Source: Flavobacterium coralii (lineage in GTDB: Bacteria; Bacteroidota; Bacteroidia; Flavobacteriales; Flavobacteriaceae). Taken from it: 64,000 nt of DNA. Positions 13,738 through 23,696 of this stretch are shown here, one piece after another. The notes beneath the pieces are model-generated. The model ran no database searches. It was given only the letters and a program-made list of their open reading frames with translations, and was not told the origin of the DNA. The stretch is from the NCBI RefSeq assembly GCF_019891545.1, contig NZ_JAHDIU010000008.1, positions 85,365 through 149,364 on the forward strand, written 5' to 3'. Positions within the stretch are counted from its first letter, which is position 1; each line of letters opens with the position of its first letter. The translations under genes were made by a program, and so were the position numbers.

Positions 13738-16086
13738 CTACTTAGCAATAATTTCGATTCGCCTGCTTATATCATTCCCGCTTTCGTCGGCAACGGTTAA
13801 ATAGTACTTTCCTGTCTTAGCGGTAACCTGCATTTCATGGAATGTTTTTGTAGCACCCAGGTACTGCCCGTTAAGATACCAGAACAACTGCTCTTTTTCA
13901 GATGCATGTGCAGCCTTAAAAATAACAGGTTGCAGCTTACCGTTAAAATCTTTGGTAAGGTATATTTTTCCGTTTTCCTTTGGGTAGATAAAGTCCATAC
14001 GGCTTGAGGCAGCCAAACCGCAATCGCTGCGCACAGGCGGCAGGGGCATATAGTTTACATGCTGTTTTTTATAATACCACTCCATAACCGGGGGAAGCAC
14101 AAACCACGATTCAGAAATTATATTTTCCACAGGCTCGCAACTGCTGTTAACCTGGTATTGGCGAAAGGCATCTAAATGCAGCAGCCTGTGGTAAGGGCAC
14201 GCCTCTGTCTTTTTACCGCTTAAAGGCACCCACTGCTTTACAGGTGTGCAATATTCGCCTGCAAGTTGCCCGCTAAGGCTGCAAACCTCAGCTTCTTCAA
14301 GATCATTAAGCGGAGCTTTAAACCACGGTTGGCGCGGCAACAGGTTAAAAACATCAAACAATACAGGCGCTGCGCTGCCCACCCCCGTAAGCGATGGCCG
14401 CCCCTCACCCGATGCATTGCCCACCCAGACACCAACCACATAGCGTGGACTTGTACCTATAGCCCAAGCATCGCGACCGCCAAAACTGGTACCCGTTTTC
14501 CAGGCAATCTCTAAAGAGGAATCATAAAAATGCCATGCCTCATCACCTTCCGGGCGGTTCACTTCTTTCATGGCATTATAGGTTAACCAAACGGCACCTG
14601 CCCCAATTACAGGCTTATTAAATGTTTCTTTACCAAAAGTGCGCTTTGTACTGCTGTTCCAGTTAAGTTCTGCAAACTCCCCTTTACGGTACTTTGCATC
14701 GTTTGAAGAAAAATAAGTCAGGGTAGAAGTCAGCCCCGCATAAGTACGGCATAAATCCCACAGGTTAGATTCGGCTCCCCCGAGAATTAAAGACAACCCA
14801 TAATGGTCGGCTCGCCTGTTAATATCCCTTAGCCTGTATTGCTGAAGCTGTTCATAAAAACGGTTTACACCATACTCTTTCAGCATCAGTACAGCAGGCA
14901 CATTAAGGCTGCGTGCAAGCGCTCTTTGTGCAGGCACGGCGCCATCATACGTAAAATCAAAATTCTGCGGGCTATAGCCTGCTATTTGCGTAGGTATATC
15001 AGCTATAAGAGTATTCGGCAGCAGCTCCCCTGAATCAAGCATACCCGCATAAAGCAAAGGTTTTAAGATACTGCCGGTACTGCGCGGCGCGGGTATGATA
15101 TCTACATCCTTCTGGTGCTGCCTGTCGGTTGGAGTATTCCCTACGTAAGCTATAATATTGCGCGTTTGCACGTCAACAACCAAAACAGCCATGTTATGAA
15201 CTTCAGTCTGCCTGTATTCGTTGTAGTAGCGCGAAACTATCTGGTTGACCCGCTGCTGTAATGTATGGCTTACCGTAGTTTTTATTTTTTCGCCCTTATG
15301 ACGTATAGCCGCCTGTTGCAACAAATGCGGAGCTGTTTCAGGAAGGTTAAATGGCTTGTCGGGTAAACTTTCCTCAAGTGCAAGCTCATAGGTAACAGCA
15401 TCTATAACATCTTCGTCGTGCAGCTTTTTTAATAGGCGGTTGCGTTTAGCCAGCAGGTTATCGTGATTGCGCCCGGGATAGATTAATGCTGGGGCATTGG
15501 GCAATACCGCAAGTGTGGCGCTTTCTGCCCATGATAACTGGTGCGGCTGCACGCCGAAATAACGCCACGAAGCCATTTCCAGCCCTACCACGTTACCACC
15601 AAAAGGTGCATGCGCCGCATAAAGCCCAAGTATCTCATCTTTACTATACCTTATTTCGAGCCTTGTTGCAAGGATGAGTTCAGCCAGCTTTTCAAAGTAG
15701 CTGCGTTTTTTCCCGTTGCGGGAGAGGCGTATTACCTGCTGCGTGAGTGTGCTGCCGCCACGCACCACACGCCCTGCTTTATAATTTTGCTTTGCAGCAT
15801 TAACTATAGAGCCGGGGTTAAAACCCGGATGGCTGTAAAAGTGCTGATCTTCAAAGTAAACAATACATTGCCTGAATTTGTAAGGCACGCTGTCCTGTTG
15901 GGGAAACCGCCACTGCCCGTCATCTGCTATGCGTGCGCCAAGCAGGTCGCCCTCACGGCTTTCTATAACGGTGGCATACGGCGCATCAAAAAGCTGCCGG
16001 GGCAGGCAAAACCAGTACCATACCAGCAAAGCTAATAGGATACCCGATTTTATTTTATTTCTTTTTATCCAGCGTATAAGCCTCAT
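13738..16086 (-). CDS. pbpC: Penicillin-binding protein 1C
   Basis: The 782-residue bifunctional peptidoglycan enzyme has one N-terminal membrane anchor (about 13-30). A GT51 glycosyltransferase domain follows (FEDQHFYSHPGF with the catalytic Glu, RGGSTLTQQ). The transpeptidase domain has SxxK in GSILKP, SxN in ARSLNVP and KTG in WKTGTSFGG. The C-terminus is the PBP1C-specific beta domain (about 690-782). It polymerises and may crosslink glycan at the inner membrane. It lies 14 bases downstream of the alpha-2-macroglobulin gene, the same pairing as yfhM-pbpC in E. coli, where the two proteins are thought to act together in envelope defence or repair. Confidence 0.95.
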   Translation of the reverse strand: MRLIRWIKRNKIKSGILLALLVWYWFCLPRQLFDAPYATVIESREGDLLGARIADDGQWRFPQQDSVPYKFRQCIVYFEDQHFYSHPGFNPGSIVNAAKQNYKAGRVVRGGSTLTQQVIRLSRNGKKRSYFEKLAELILATRLEIRYSKDEILGLYAAHAPFGGNVVGLEMASWRYFGVQPHQLSWAESATLAVLPNAPALIYPGRNHDNLLAKRNRLLKKLHDEDVIDAVTYELALEESLPDKPFNLPETAPHLLQQAAIRHKGEKIKTTVSHTLQQRVNQIVSRYYNEYRQTEVHNMAVLVVDVQTRNIIAYVGNTPTDRQHQKDVDIIPAPRSTGSILKPLLYAGMLDSGELLPNTLIADIPTQIAGYSPQNFDFTYDGAVPAQRALARSLNVPAVLMLKEYGVNRFYEQLQQYRLRDINRRADHYGLSLILGGAESNLWDLCRTYAGLTSTLTYFSSNDAKYRKGEFAELNWNSSTKRTFGKETFNKPVIGAGAVWLTYNAMKEVNRPEGDEAWHFYDSSLEIAWKTGTSFGGRDAWAIGTSPRYVVGVWVGNASGEGRPSLTGVGSAAPVLFDVFNLLPRQPWFKAPLNDLEEAEVCSLSGQLAGEYCTPVKQWVPLSGKKTEACPYHRLLHLDAFRQYQVNSSCEPVENIISESWFVLPPVMEWYYKKQHVNYMPLPPVRSDCGLAASSRMDFIYPKENGKIYLTKDFNGKLQPVIFKAAHASEKEQLFWYLNGQYLGATKTFHEMQVTAKTGKYYLTVADESGNDISRRIEIIAK

Positions 16087-16100
16087 TATTGCCTTTTATA

Positions 16101-19100
16101 CTACTTCACCACCTTAACCCACTGCCCTTTGGTACGCGACAGGAAATTGTTATCATACATGGCTTCACACTGCACACCCGGCAGGTAATACGTTCCCTGA
16201 TAAGAAGCATTCAGTAATATCCTGAAGGTTTTAGCCTCGTTGGCTTTTAGAGGGAAATAGAAGTTAGTCCTGTCATCACGTATATCAATGTAATCGGCTT
16301 TATTATCGGCAAATGCACCAAAATCGGTAAACCGGGTATTTACAATTTCCCAGCCTGAAGGTATAATCTGCGTCAGCGCCACATTATCTACCGATTCGCC
16401 TTTTTGGTTCATCACGGTTACCTCGGCAACAAACTCGGTACCCTGAGCCAGTTGCGATGGGTTGATAATATTCCCCGCCCTGTCTTTAAAGTTTATGATG
16501 GTGCTAAGCCCACGCTGCTCTTCCAGTTCTTTACCAACAGGCAGTATGCCGCTATATACCACTTTTACATAAAGTGTACCCTGCTTGTTATTGCGTATAG
16601 AGACAGCGTTATTTGCTGATAAAGGCAGATTTCGCTCCGCAAAGGTTTTACCCGTTTTGATACTTTGAGTTTTGCCTTTAACGGTATAGGCAACATCCAA
16701 CCCCTGCGGGCCGTTTGCCTTAGCGAATTTTGACATAGAATACAGGCAGAACGCTGTAGTTTGCGTGCTCATCCACTCCCCGGACGAAAGATGCCCCGCA
16801 ATCTGAAGTGCAACGCGGTAAGCCTTTTCCTTGTGCCCGAGCAATATCAGCGTTTCAAGTGTCATAGCCCTGTTACGCTCCGGCGAGCCATAGTAGTAAT
16901 AGTAGCTGCGGTTGTCGTTAGCATCTATACTGCTTTGGTTGAGCAATGCAAGGCCGGCGCTTTTTTGCCCTGCCAGTGCATAGGCAGCAGCCAGGCGCAG
17001 TTTAGATTCGTTACTAAGCCCTCTGGTCTCCCTAAGCCTGTTCATGGCAGAGAGATCGGCAGAACCTGCCAAAGCTAATGTATAGAGCCTGTATGCTTGC
17101 GGAAAATCGTTATGGTAGGCTTCGTTATAACGCCATTGCCTTGCCATTTTCTTTTGGTAAGACAGCCATGAGCTTTTTGTATTAAGCGGCAGCTTGTAGC
17201 CTTTTTTCTCAGCTTCGATAAAAAAGTGCCCTACATAAGTACTGCCCCAGTCATCAGGATTTGTGTTGCCCGGCCAGTAGGCAAAACCACCGCTGCCTGT
17301 CTGGTAGCCCGCCAGCTTGTTAATAGCCGCAGTTACATTGCGCTGTATCTTTTGCTGCCTGTCTTTATCAATATCGGCTATATCGTTAAGATACAATTGC
17401 GGGAACGCGCCAGATGTCGTCTGCTCAAGGCAGCCGTGCGGATATTGTATCAGGTAAGCCAGCCTGCGGTTAAAATCTATAGACGGGAAAGAAGATACTT
17501 CGAGTACCGCCTTATTGCTGCCCGGCACGCCAAAGGCATCCCAGTTCAGCGTGCCTGTTTTACCCGGCTCTATAACCAGTTCCTTAAAATTCTGCGTTAC
17601 AGGGTTAGGGTTGGTTATATCAATTTCTACATCATAGCTTGCCTTTTCGTTACCCGAATAGGCCGTAACGGTCACTTTACCAATTCCCGTTGTATTGCCA
17701 ACCTCAATATCAAAATAAGCTATTTTCTCATCAGGTCGGGTAAACGCAATTGTTTGTGTTGTTCCGTTAGCGACATTAAGTCCCCCGGTTGCTTTTACCT
17801 GTAATGAGACATTCTTAATCTTGTTCTCCATCGCGAAAACGGTAACAGGAAGCGTTACCTTTTCACCCGGCGTTACCTTTCTCGGCAAAGATGCCAATAG
17901 CATCAGTGGACTGCGAACAGGTGTCGTTTTTTCGGCTTTGCCATAAGCATTCATATCATCATTGGCAGCAACCACCATAGTACGTACTGAGCCAATATAT
18001 TTTGGGAGCGTAACCTCATGCATTTTACTTTGTCCTTTTGCCAAAGAGAATGGCCCCAGGTATATTACTACAGGCTTAAAGCGGTTGGCTTTTTTAGCTT
18101 TGCCGCCGCCAAGGTCTTCATCACCACCTATGCTGAATACCTGGTTTACCTTACCGCCGTAAGCGCCTATAACATCATCATATACATCCCATGTTTTTAC
18201 GCCCAGTGCCTCTTTAGCATAAAAGGCATCCCATGCATTGGGCGTTTTAAAACGGGTAAGATCGAGCAAGCCATCATCTACTATCGCAATGGTATAGGTC
18301 ATAGCCTTGCCTGTTTTTTCGCTTACTTTTATCTTTACTTTTTGCTCAGGTTTCAGCACTTCGGGCATGGTTATCTGCGGCTCGAGTATGGTGTTTTTAT
18401 CCACCACCTCAATCGGCACTATGCCGTACATGCGTATAGGCGAATCGTTTTTAGTATTGGCGTGCGGCTGCAGCAACGTAATATTGATATATACATTGGG
18501 AGCCATTTTTTCGGTTATTGGTATTTCTACCCGCGTTTCGCCTTTTAGCGTATTCACCCAATAGGTCTGCACCACTTCAGAACCATTTTCGAGCGATATG
18601 AGCGCTCGCCCACCCTCGCCGGAAGGAAAAGACACTACCGCTTTTTCGCCTGTTGCATATTTCTCTTTATCGGTTGTAAATACCAGCATAGCCGCTTCTT
18701 CGCCGCCGGAATTTTTGCTGCGCCCGTACCAGTAAGGCCAGTCGATAAGAACCGTCATACCTGCAGAGTGCCCTCCCTGTTCATCAGTTACATAAACCAG
18801 GTAGCGCCCCCACATATCATCTTCAACTTTTACGTAGAATGACGCCTTGCCCTTACTATCGGTGGTTACGTTCTTCTCTAAGAAAGGCGTATTGCTGAGC
18901 GCCTGGCTGTAAGACGACATATTATCATGTGTGGCATCCCACCACCAGCGCCATTCTACTTTAAACACGCGCACATTAAGCTTTCGCCCTGCTTTAGGCT
19001 TGCCACCCTCGCTTAAAGCCACAACATCAAAACGCTGGTCTTTGCCGGTTTCAAGCACTCCATACTTATTTGGCTCCGGCGATTTAACCCCTACATACGT

Positions 19101-21605
19101 TTCATAAGGCGAATAAGTAGCGGTTATTACATCGGTACTGAAGTCGCCACCCCTTTCATAGGCTTTGGTAATAATGGCCGCTTTTAGTTTGCCGGGCGCG
19201 GCACTCTCTAATGATGGCTGCAGTGTTACGTTTGCGTGCCCGTTATCATCTACCTTACCGGAAAATATATTAACTTCCTGCGTACGGAAATCCTGTGCCG
19301 GATCATCAAAAACATAATTAGGATAGCCTTTAAAGGTTGTTTCCTGTTTCATGAATTTAGCCTGCATTTCTACCTTGAGCCCTTTTGCCACCGCACCATG
19401 CAGCCATGTAACATCAAGCCCTGCCGTATTTGGCTCATTAGCCGAAAGTGTTTTACCATCAAAGCCGTTCTTAATTTTAAGCCTATTGGGTTTAATGGTT
19501 TCTATTTTAATGCTTTTGTAGAATTTAGCACCGCCTACATTCATAACCGCTTCCCAGTTGCCTGTTGGCGCATTAGCACTTGTAGGCACCATAAATGTAT
19601 AATGGTTCTTTTCGTTATAGGTCTGCACCGCTTCATAAACCAGCTTACCATTAGGATCATTCAGCCTTAGCTTTATAGGGTGCGATGGCGGCAGCTTGGC
19701 CGCTTTATCATTCAGTATAAAACCGAGGTACAGCGTATCTCCGGGGCGCCACACCCCACGCTCGCCATATATATAGCCTTTAAGCCCTTTTTGCAGTTTG
19801 GTACCATCTACCTCAAAATTACTTACCGAGAGGGAGTTGCCGTCAGCCATTTTTACATAGGTGGTATTCTCACCCTTTTTCACAATGGCAAAAAAGGCTT
19901 TTTTATCAAGCGTAATAGTTGCCGAGCCTTCAGGCCCTGTTTCGGCAGAAGCTACTTTTTGCTGCTGGAAATTATAGATGTCTATTTTAGCGCCGCTTAC
20001 CGGCTCTGTAGTAGTAATGCTGTTTACGGAGAAGAAATAGGTGTTGTTCTCGCCACCTTTGGCTATTACGCCCAAATCAGTTGCCAGTACGTTGGTGGCA
20101 ACCTTTTTATTGTAGTAATATGACCTGGCACAAGGGTCTTCCCTCTCGCTCCAGTTGTAGTCGTAATCATAATAGTCATAGTATTCATCATCAAAGCCAC
20201 CATAAAATTCAGCATCCTCGCGTGATTCATCTTCTTCCTCCTCTTCTTCATTAACCGTACCTGCTCCGCAACGGTAGAGGGAATATGATTTGCGGATAGT
20301 AAGTTCTACACGGTATATAGCACCCTGCTCAGGCTTGATGATGGTAGAAAGGTCGAGCGCATAATTGTTCCAACGGCTGTAATTAAACATCTTGTCGGCG
20401 TTAAGCACAATCTTTTTCTTGGCAACAGGCAGCGCAACTTTTCTGAGGCTGTAAGCACCATTAAGCTCATTATCCTGAAGAAACTGCAATACATTGTTTT
20501 CATAAATACGGTACACTTTAACATCTACCGCGCTAAGGTTAACCGCTTTAAAGTTAAGCTTCAGGTTGCTTGATGCAGGCAGTATGGTACCGCTCTTTAA
20601 AAACTGCACCTCGGGCTTCATCTGCTCAAACGACACCTCTGCTGTATAAGTGGCTTTGGTTTTATAACCGTCTGTGCTTTCTATCCCCTGAAAAACTTCA
20701 ACCTTTGATTTACCGTTAAGCGGCTGGTCGAAAAATACCTTAAGCAGGTTACCATCGGTAGCAAACTTCATACTGCCTGCTCCTTCAACCGCCACAAGCC
20801 CGTCAAAATTCTGGTCTTTTTTTACCGGGTCAGAAAAGTTAATGAGCAATGATTTATTATCATCGGTACCCGGGTCTATACTTATAACCTTAAAGTTATT
20901 CTTACCAGGAATTACAAACTCTTCTTTGCCTGCCTTGTCTTTATCTATAGCACCGCCGTTCCAACTTATCAGTATTTTACTGTCCTCAACCTTTCGTTCA
21001 ATACTGTCAATTACAAACAAGAATTGTGTTGCCTCACCTTTCTTCTGGTCGAAACGAATGGGCAGCCTCCTGCCATCCTGCTCTGCGCTTACCAGCTTGG
21101 CTGCAAGTTGCGCATCAAGATAATCGCTGGTTTTAATCATTGCGTTGAGGTACTGCCAGTCGCGGGAGTGCGACTGTAAATCGAGTGAGGTTACCATAAA
21201 ATCCTGCTCGAGTGTCTTTACGATAAAGCGAAACTCCTCCAGCTCTTTCGGTACATCTGTAATTTTACCTAAGTGCAGTGTAATGCGATATTCCTTATTT
21301 TCATCAAGCCGCTCATCAGGCCGAAATGTAAGCATATTATTTTCCAGCAACAGCACCTTACCATCTACTGCCGGCGATATGCTGAAATAGTCACGGTCGA
21401 GTTCCTTATTCACTGCCCAGTCCTTATTCATAAAGGTAAGCCCAACCTGTATATCTGCTTTTGCAGAAATAACGCCGGAGGTATAGCTGGTTATGTATTC
21501 CCTGTAAAGGGAAGGATCTGATTCAAAATCTTCACGGGAATCTTTAGAGCATGAGAGTACAAGCAGCATTGCCGAAAATAGCAGCAGCAGGCGGAAATTT
21601 TTCAT
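16101..21605 (-). CDS. Bacterial alpha-2-macroglobulin lipoprotein with thioester motif
   Basis: The 1834-residue lipoprotein has a signal peptide ending ...LVLSCS (lipidated Cys19), then a chain of MG-type beta domains (MG2 around 600-700, YIYGERGVWRPGDTLYLGF), an A2M family domain near 1180 (FKPVVIYLGPFSLAKG) and a helical thioester domain. The thioester motif GCLEQ has Cys1392 and Gln1395, so the bait-and-trap mechanism on proteases should operate; some bacterial copies lose it. Between two MG domains (about 450-490) lies an acidic, tyrosine-rich insertion (runs of Glu, then DDEYYDYYDYDY). The protein should sit in the periplasm and work with PBP1C, encoded 14 bases downstream. Confidence 0.93.
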   Translation of the reverse strand: MKNFRLLLLFSAMLLVLSCSKDSREDFESDPSLYREYITSYTSGVISAKADIQVGLTFMNKDWAVNKELDRDYFSISPAVDGKVLLLENNMLTFRPDERLDENKEYRITLHLGKITDVPKELEEFRFIVKTLEQDFMVTSLDLQSHSRDWQYLNAMIKTSDYLDAQLAAKLVSAEQDGRRLPIRFDQKKGEATQFLFVIDSIERKVEDSKILISWNGGAIDKDKAGKEEFVIPGKNNFKVISIDPGTDDNKSLLINFSDPVKKDQNFDGLVAVEGAGSMKFATDGNLLKVFFDQPLNGKSKVEVFQGIESTDGYKTKATYTAEVSFEQMKPEVQFLKSGTILPASSNLKLNFKAVNLSAVDVKVYRIYENNVLQFLQDNELNGAYSLRKVALPVAKKKIVLNADKMFNYSRWNNYALDLSTIIKPEQGAIYRVELTIRKSYSLYRCGAGTVNEEEEEEDESREDAEFYGGFDDEYYDYYDYDYNWSEREDPCARSYYYNKKVATNVLATDLGVIAKGGENNTYFFSVNSITTTEPVSGAKIDIYNFQQQKVASAETGPEGSATITLDKKAFFAIVKKGENTTYVKMADGNSLSVSNFEVDGTKLQKGLKGYIYGERGVWRPGDTLYLGFILNDKAAKLPPSHPIKLRLNDPNGKLVYEAVQTYNEKNHYTFMVPTSANAPTGNWEAVMNVGGAKFYKSIKIETIKPNRLKIKNGFDGKTLSANEPNTAGLDVTWLHGAVAKGLKVEMQAKFMKQETTFKGYPNYVFDDPAQDFRTQEVNIFSGKVDDNGHANVTLQPSLESAAPGKLKAAIITKAYERGGDFSTDVITATYSPYETYVGVKSPEPNKYGVLETGKDQRFDVVALSEGGKPKAGRKLNVRVFKVEWRWWWDATHDNMSSYSQALSNTPFLEKNVTTDSKGKASFYVKVEDDMWGRYLVYVTDEQGGHSAGMTVLIDWPYWYGRSKNSGGEEAAMLVFTTDKEKYATGEKAVVSFPSGEGGRALISLENGSEVVQTYWVNTLKGETRVEIPITEKMAPNVYINITLLQPHANTKNDSPIRMYGIVPIEVVDKNTILEPQITMPEVLKPEQKVKIKVSEKTGKAMTYTIAIVDDGLLDLTRFKTPNAWDAFYAKEALGVKTWDVYDDVIGAYGGKVNQVFSIGGDEDLGGGKAKKANRFKPVVIYLGPFSLAKGQSKMHEVTLPKYIGSVRTMVVAANDDMNAYGKAEKTTPVRSPLMLLASLPRKVTPGEKVTLPVTVFAMENKIKNVSLQVKATGGLNVANGTTQTIAFTRPDEKIAYFDIEVGNTTGIGKVTVTAYSGNEKASYDVEIDITNPNPVTQNFKELVIEPGKTGTLNWDAFGVPGSNKAVLEVSSFPSIDFNRRLAYLIQYPHGCLEQTTSGAFPQLYLNDIADIDKDRQQKIQRNVTAAINKLAGYQTGSGGFAYWPGNTNPDDWGSTYVGHFFIEAEKKGYKLPLNTKSSWLSYQKKMARQWRYNEAYHNDFPQAYRLYTLALAGSADLSAMNRLRETRGLSNESKLRLAAAYALAGQKSAGLALLNQSSIDANDNRSYYYYYGSPERNRAMTLETLILLGHKEKAYRVALQIAGHLSSGEWMSTQTTAFCLYSMSKFAKANGPQGLDVAYTVKGKTQSIKTGKTFAERNLPLSANNAVSIRNNKQGTLYVKVVYSGILPVGKELEEQRGLSTIINFKDRAGNIINPSQLAQGTEFVAEVTVMNQKGESVDNVALTQIIPSGWEIVNTRFTDFGAFADNKADYIDIRDDRTNFYFPLKANEAKTFRILLNASYQGTYYLPGVQCEAMYDNNFLSRTKGQWVKVVK

Positions 21606-21719
21606 GGCAGGATGGGTTTACAGGTTAATGTATGGGTTTACCACTGTAACAAAAAGAAGCACAGCAATATTGTAATAAATATAGGATTATTTTTTTAAAC
21701 TATGGAGGAAGGCAATGAC

Positions 21720-22166
21720 TCAGTGCCCTTTTCGCCTCTCCCTGAAAAATTGCAATACCAGGCTGCCGCATTCTTCAGCCATGACACCCTCTTTTACGGT
21801 TGTTTTCGGGTGCAGCTTTGTGCCCATTGCCCGATAGCCGCGCTGCTCATCGGCAGCGCCAAAAACAACGTGCGAAACCTGGCTCCAGTATAATGCGCCT
21901 GCACACATCTGGCAGGGTTCGAGCGTAACATAAAGTGTGCAGCCTGTTAGGTATTTACCTCCCAAAAAATTTGCAGCCGAGGTAATGGCCTGCATTTCGG
22001 CATGGGCGGTAACATCATGAAGTAGTTCTGTAAGGTTATGCGAACGGGCTATTATTTTACCGTCAACAGCAACCACAGCGCCTACGGGTATTTCGCCCTT
22101 ATCATAAGCAGCCTGCGCTTCCTGCAGGGCTTTCCTCATGAAATATTCGTCGGTAAATACATCCAT
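21720..22166 (-). CDS. tadA: tRNA-specific adenosine deaminase TadA
   Basis: A 148-residue zinc deaminase. The zinc site is complete: His55 and proton-shuttle Glu57 in TAHAEMQAI, Cys85 and Cys88 in EPCQMCAGAL. It converts A34 to inosine in the anticodon of tRNA-Arg(ACG), and acts as a dimer in the cytoplasm. Length and motif spacing match TadA; general cytosine or guanine deaminases are less likely because of the ALYWSQV and HNL(T) pattern. It stands about 110 bases upstream of the alpha-2-macroglobulin gene on the same strand, and 33 bases after the delta-60 gene, so it may be part of a longer leftward transcript. Confidence 0.92.
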   Translation of the reverse strand: MDVFTDEYFMRKALQEAQAAYDKGEIPVGAVVAVDGKIIARSHNLTELLHDVTAHAEMQAITSAANFLGGKYLTGCTLYVTLEPCQMCAGALYWSQVSHVVFGAADEQRGYRAMGTKLHPKTTVKEGVMAEECGSLVLQFFRERRKGH

Positions 22167-22199
22167 ACTTTAGCTGTTACACACTTTACATTGGCATGA

Positions 22200-23588
22200 C
22201 TACTGCTTTATAACTTTAGAAGTAAAGCTCTGCTGCCCGGCAGTTACTTTTATTATATAAAGCCCCTGTTGCAATCCTGACATATCTATAGTAGCCACAG
22301 CACCGTTACAAGTTGCTGTGTGTACTGTTTTGCCGGTTATATCGGTAACTATAACTTCTGCATCAGCATTCAGGTTATTATGGCTAAGTGTAAGATTATC
22401 AGTTACAGGGTTAGGATACAGAGACACAGAAAAGGCTTTGGTATCTTTTATTGAAAGAGCACCCGGATTAAGCCTTGCAACGCGTGGACGCTCTTCGCCA
22501 TCAAAAGACTCGAACGAGCCGCCTGCAAGTATTTTGTTATCATCCTGCAGGGCTACACTAAGCACAACATTACCAAAATTACTACCGGTATCAAAAGTTG
22601 TATCTATAGTGCCATCAGTATTATACCTGATTAAATAAACAGGCACACTATCATCTACAGGGGCATTAAGATCTACATAAGAATCAAAAAAATATCCTCC
22701 GCCTATAATTTTACCGTCAGGCTGTATTACCATGTTCATGACATTTATAGCGTCACCTGTCTGTGGAATAAAACTGTCATCAAGGCTGCCATCTGCATTC
22801 AGCCTTGCCAGCATATACCTTTCTTCGCCGTTTACTATTGAAAAAGCACCTCCTATAACAAATTTTCCATCGGGCTGCACCGCCATACACCTTACAACTC
22901 CATTATCTGAGCCTGTACCCTGGGCAAAAGAAGTATCTAATGCGCCATCCTCATCTAAAATAAATACATTCCCTACTGGCGTATCATTATGATACTCTAT
23001 TTTTCCAACAACAAAAATGCGGTTATCCTCAAGCACATAAGCCCTTGCATAATCACCATAAAGCTGTACCGGAGGGAAAGTAGTATCTATGCTGCCATCA
23101 TAATTAAGCCTCATAATATTTCGGTAAAAGCCATCGCCTGCATAAATATTAAACACGCCCGAAATAATGTACTTATTGCCCTGCTTTGCAATAAAGCTGG
23201 TATCATATCCGAAGTTATAAGGCGCACTAAAGCCTGTATCTAAAGTGCCATCGGCATTCAACCTTTTAAGTCCGCCAAAAAGCTCGCCTAACAGCAATTT
23301 GCCGTCCGGTTCTTCCATAACCTGGGCTACGGCCGGGCCATCATATTCCGAAACCCATGACGCATCAAGGCTGCCATCTTCATTCAGTTTTGCTATCCTT
23401 TCGGCCGGTTGCCCGTTATATTCGGTAAACTGGCCTGCTATCAGTATTTTACCGTCTGATAACTGCTGTATGGAATAGACATCTACGTCAGCACCTGTAC
23501 CCACATTAAAAGTATCGTCCCAACTGCCTGCCTGTGCAAAAGCGGTTACCGCAATAACCGACATCAAAAAAGTAAATAATTTTTTCAT
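22200..23588 (-). CDS. Secreted delta-60 repeat protein with T9SS sorting domain
   Basis: A 462-residue exported protein with a signal peptide of about 18 residues (ending FAQA). It then has about seven delta-60 beta-propeller-type repeats (each like PDGKILIAGQFTxYNG...RLNADGSLDxSF) up to about residue 375. The last 75 residues are a type A T9SS sorting domain (SLYPNPVTDNLTLS...GLQQGLYIIKVTAGQQSFTSKVIKQ). It should cross the outer membrane by T9SS and be attached to the surface or released. Delta-60 proteins have no known biochemical role. A -7 box (TATTTTTG, 23602-23609) lies 13 bases before the start, back to back with the dxs promoter. Confidence 0.92.
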   Translation of the reverse strand: MKKLFTFLMSVIAVTAFAQAGSWDDTFNVGTGADVDVYSIQQLSDGKILIAGQFTEYNGQPAERIAKLNEDGSLDASWVSEYDGPAVAQVMEEPDGKLLLGELFGGLKRLNADGTLDTGFSAPYNFGYDTSFIAKQGNKYIISGVFNIYAGDGFYRNIMRLNYDGSIDTTFPPVQLYGDYARAYVLEDNRIFVVGKIEYHNDTPVGNVFILDEDGALDTSFAQGTGSDNGVVRCMAVQPDGKFVIGGAFSIVNGEERYMLARLNADGSLDDSFIPQTGDAINVMNMVIQPDGKIIGGGYFFDSYVDLNAPVDDSVPVYLIRYNTDGTIDTTFDTGSNFGNVVLSVALQDDNKILAGGSFESFDGEERPRVARLNPGALSIKDTKAFSVSLYPNPVTDNLTLSHNNLNADAEVIVTDITGKTVHTATCNGAVATIDMSGLQQGLYIIKVTAGQQSFTSKVIKQ

Positions 23589-23601
23589 AGTAATTTTTCT
23601 T

Positions 23602-23609
23602 CAAAAATA
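23602..23609 (-). promoter_or_regulatory. -7 box of the delta-60 protein gene
   Basis: Read on the minus strand this is TATTTTTG, 13 bases before the start at 23588. The distance is short but within the usual range. Confidence 0.4.
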
Positions 23610-23668
23610 CACTTTTTTATATAGCTTAAAAGCCCTACAACGCTTTAGCACACACAAAATTAATATTG

Positions 23669-23676
23669 TAAATTTG
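23669..23676 (+). promoter_or_regulatory. -7 box of dxs
   Basis: TAAATTTG fits TAnnTTTG and ends 20 bases before the dxs start. It shares the 108-base divergent intergenic region with the delta-60 promoter. Confidence 0.5.
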
Positions 23677-23696
23677 CTTAACTTTCTTAAACGGCA

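Noticed and set aside
19236-20123. Long plus-strand frames opposite the alpha-2-macroglobulin gene
   Set aside because: They are antisense to a well-supported 1834-residue gene, have no family resemblance and show a composition typical of reverse-complement frames.
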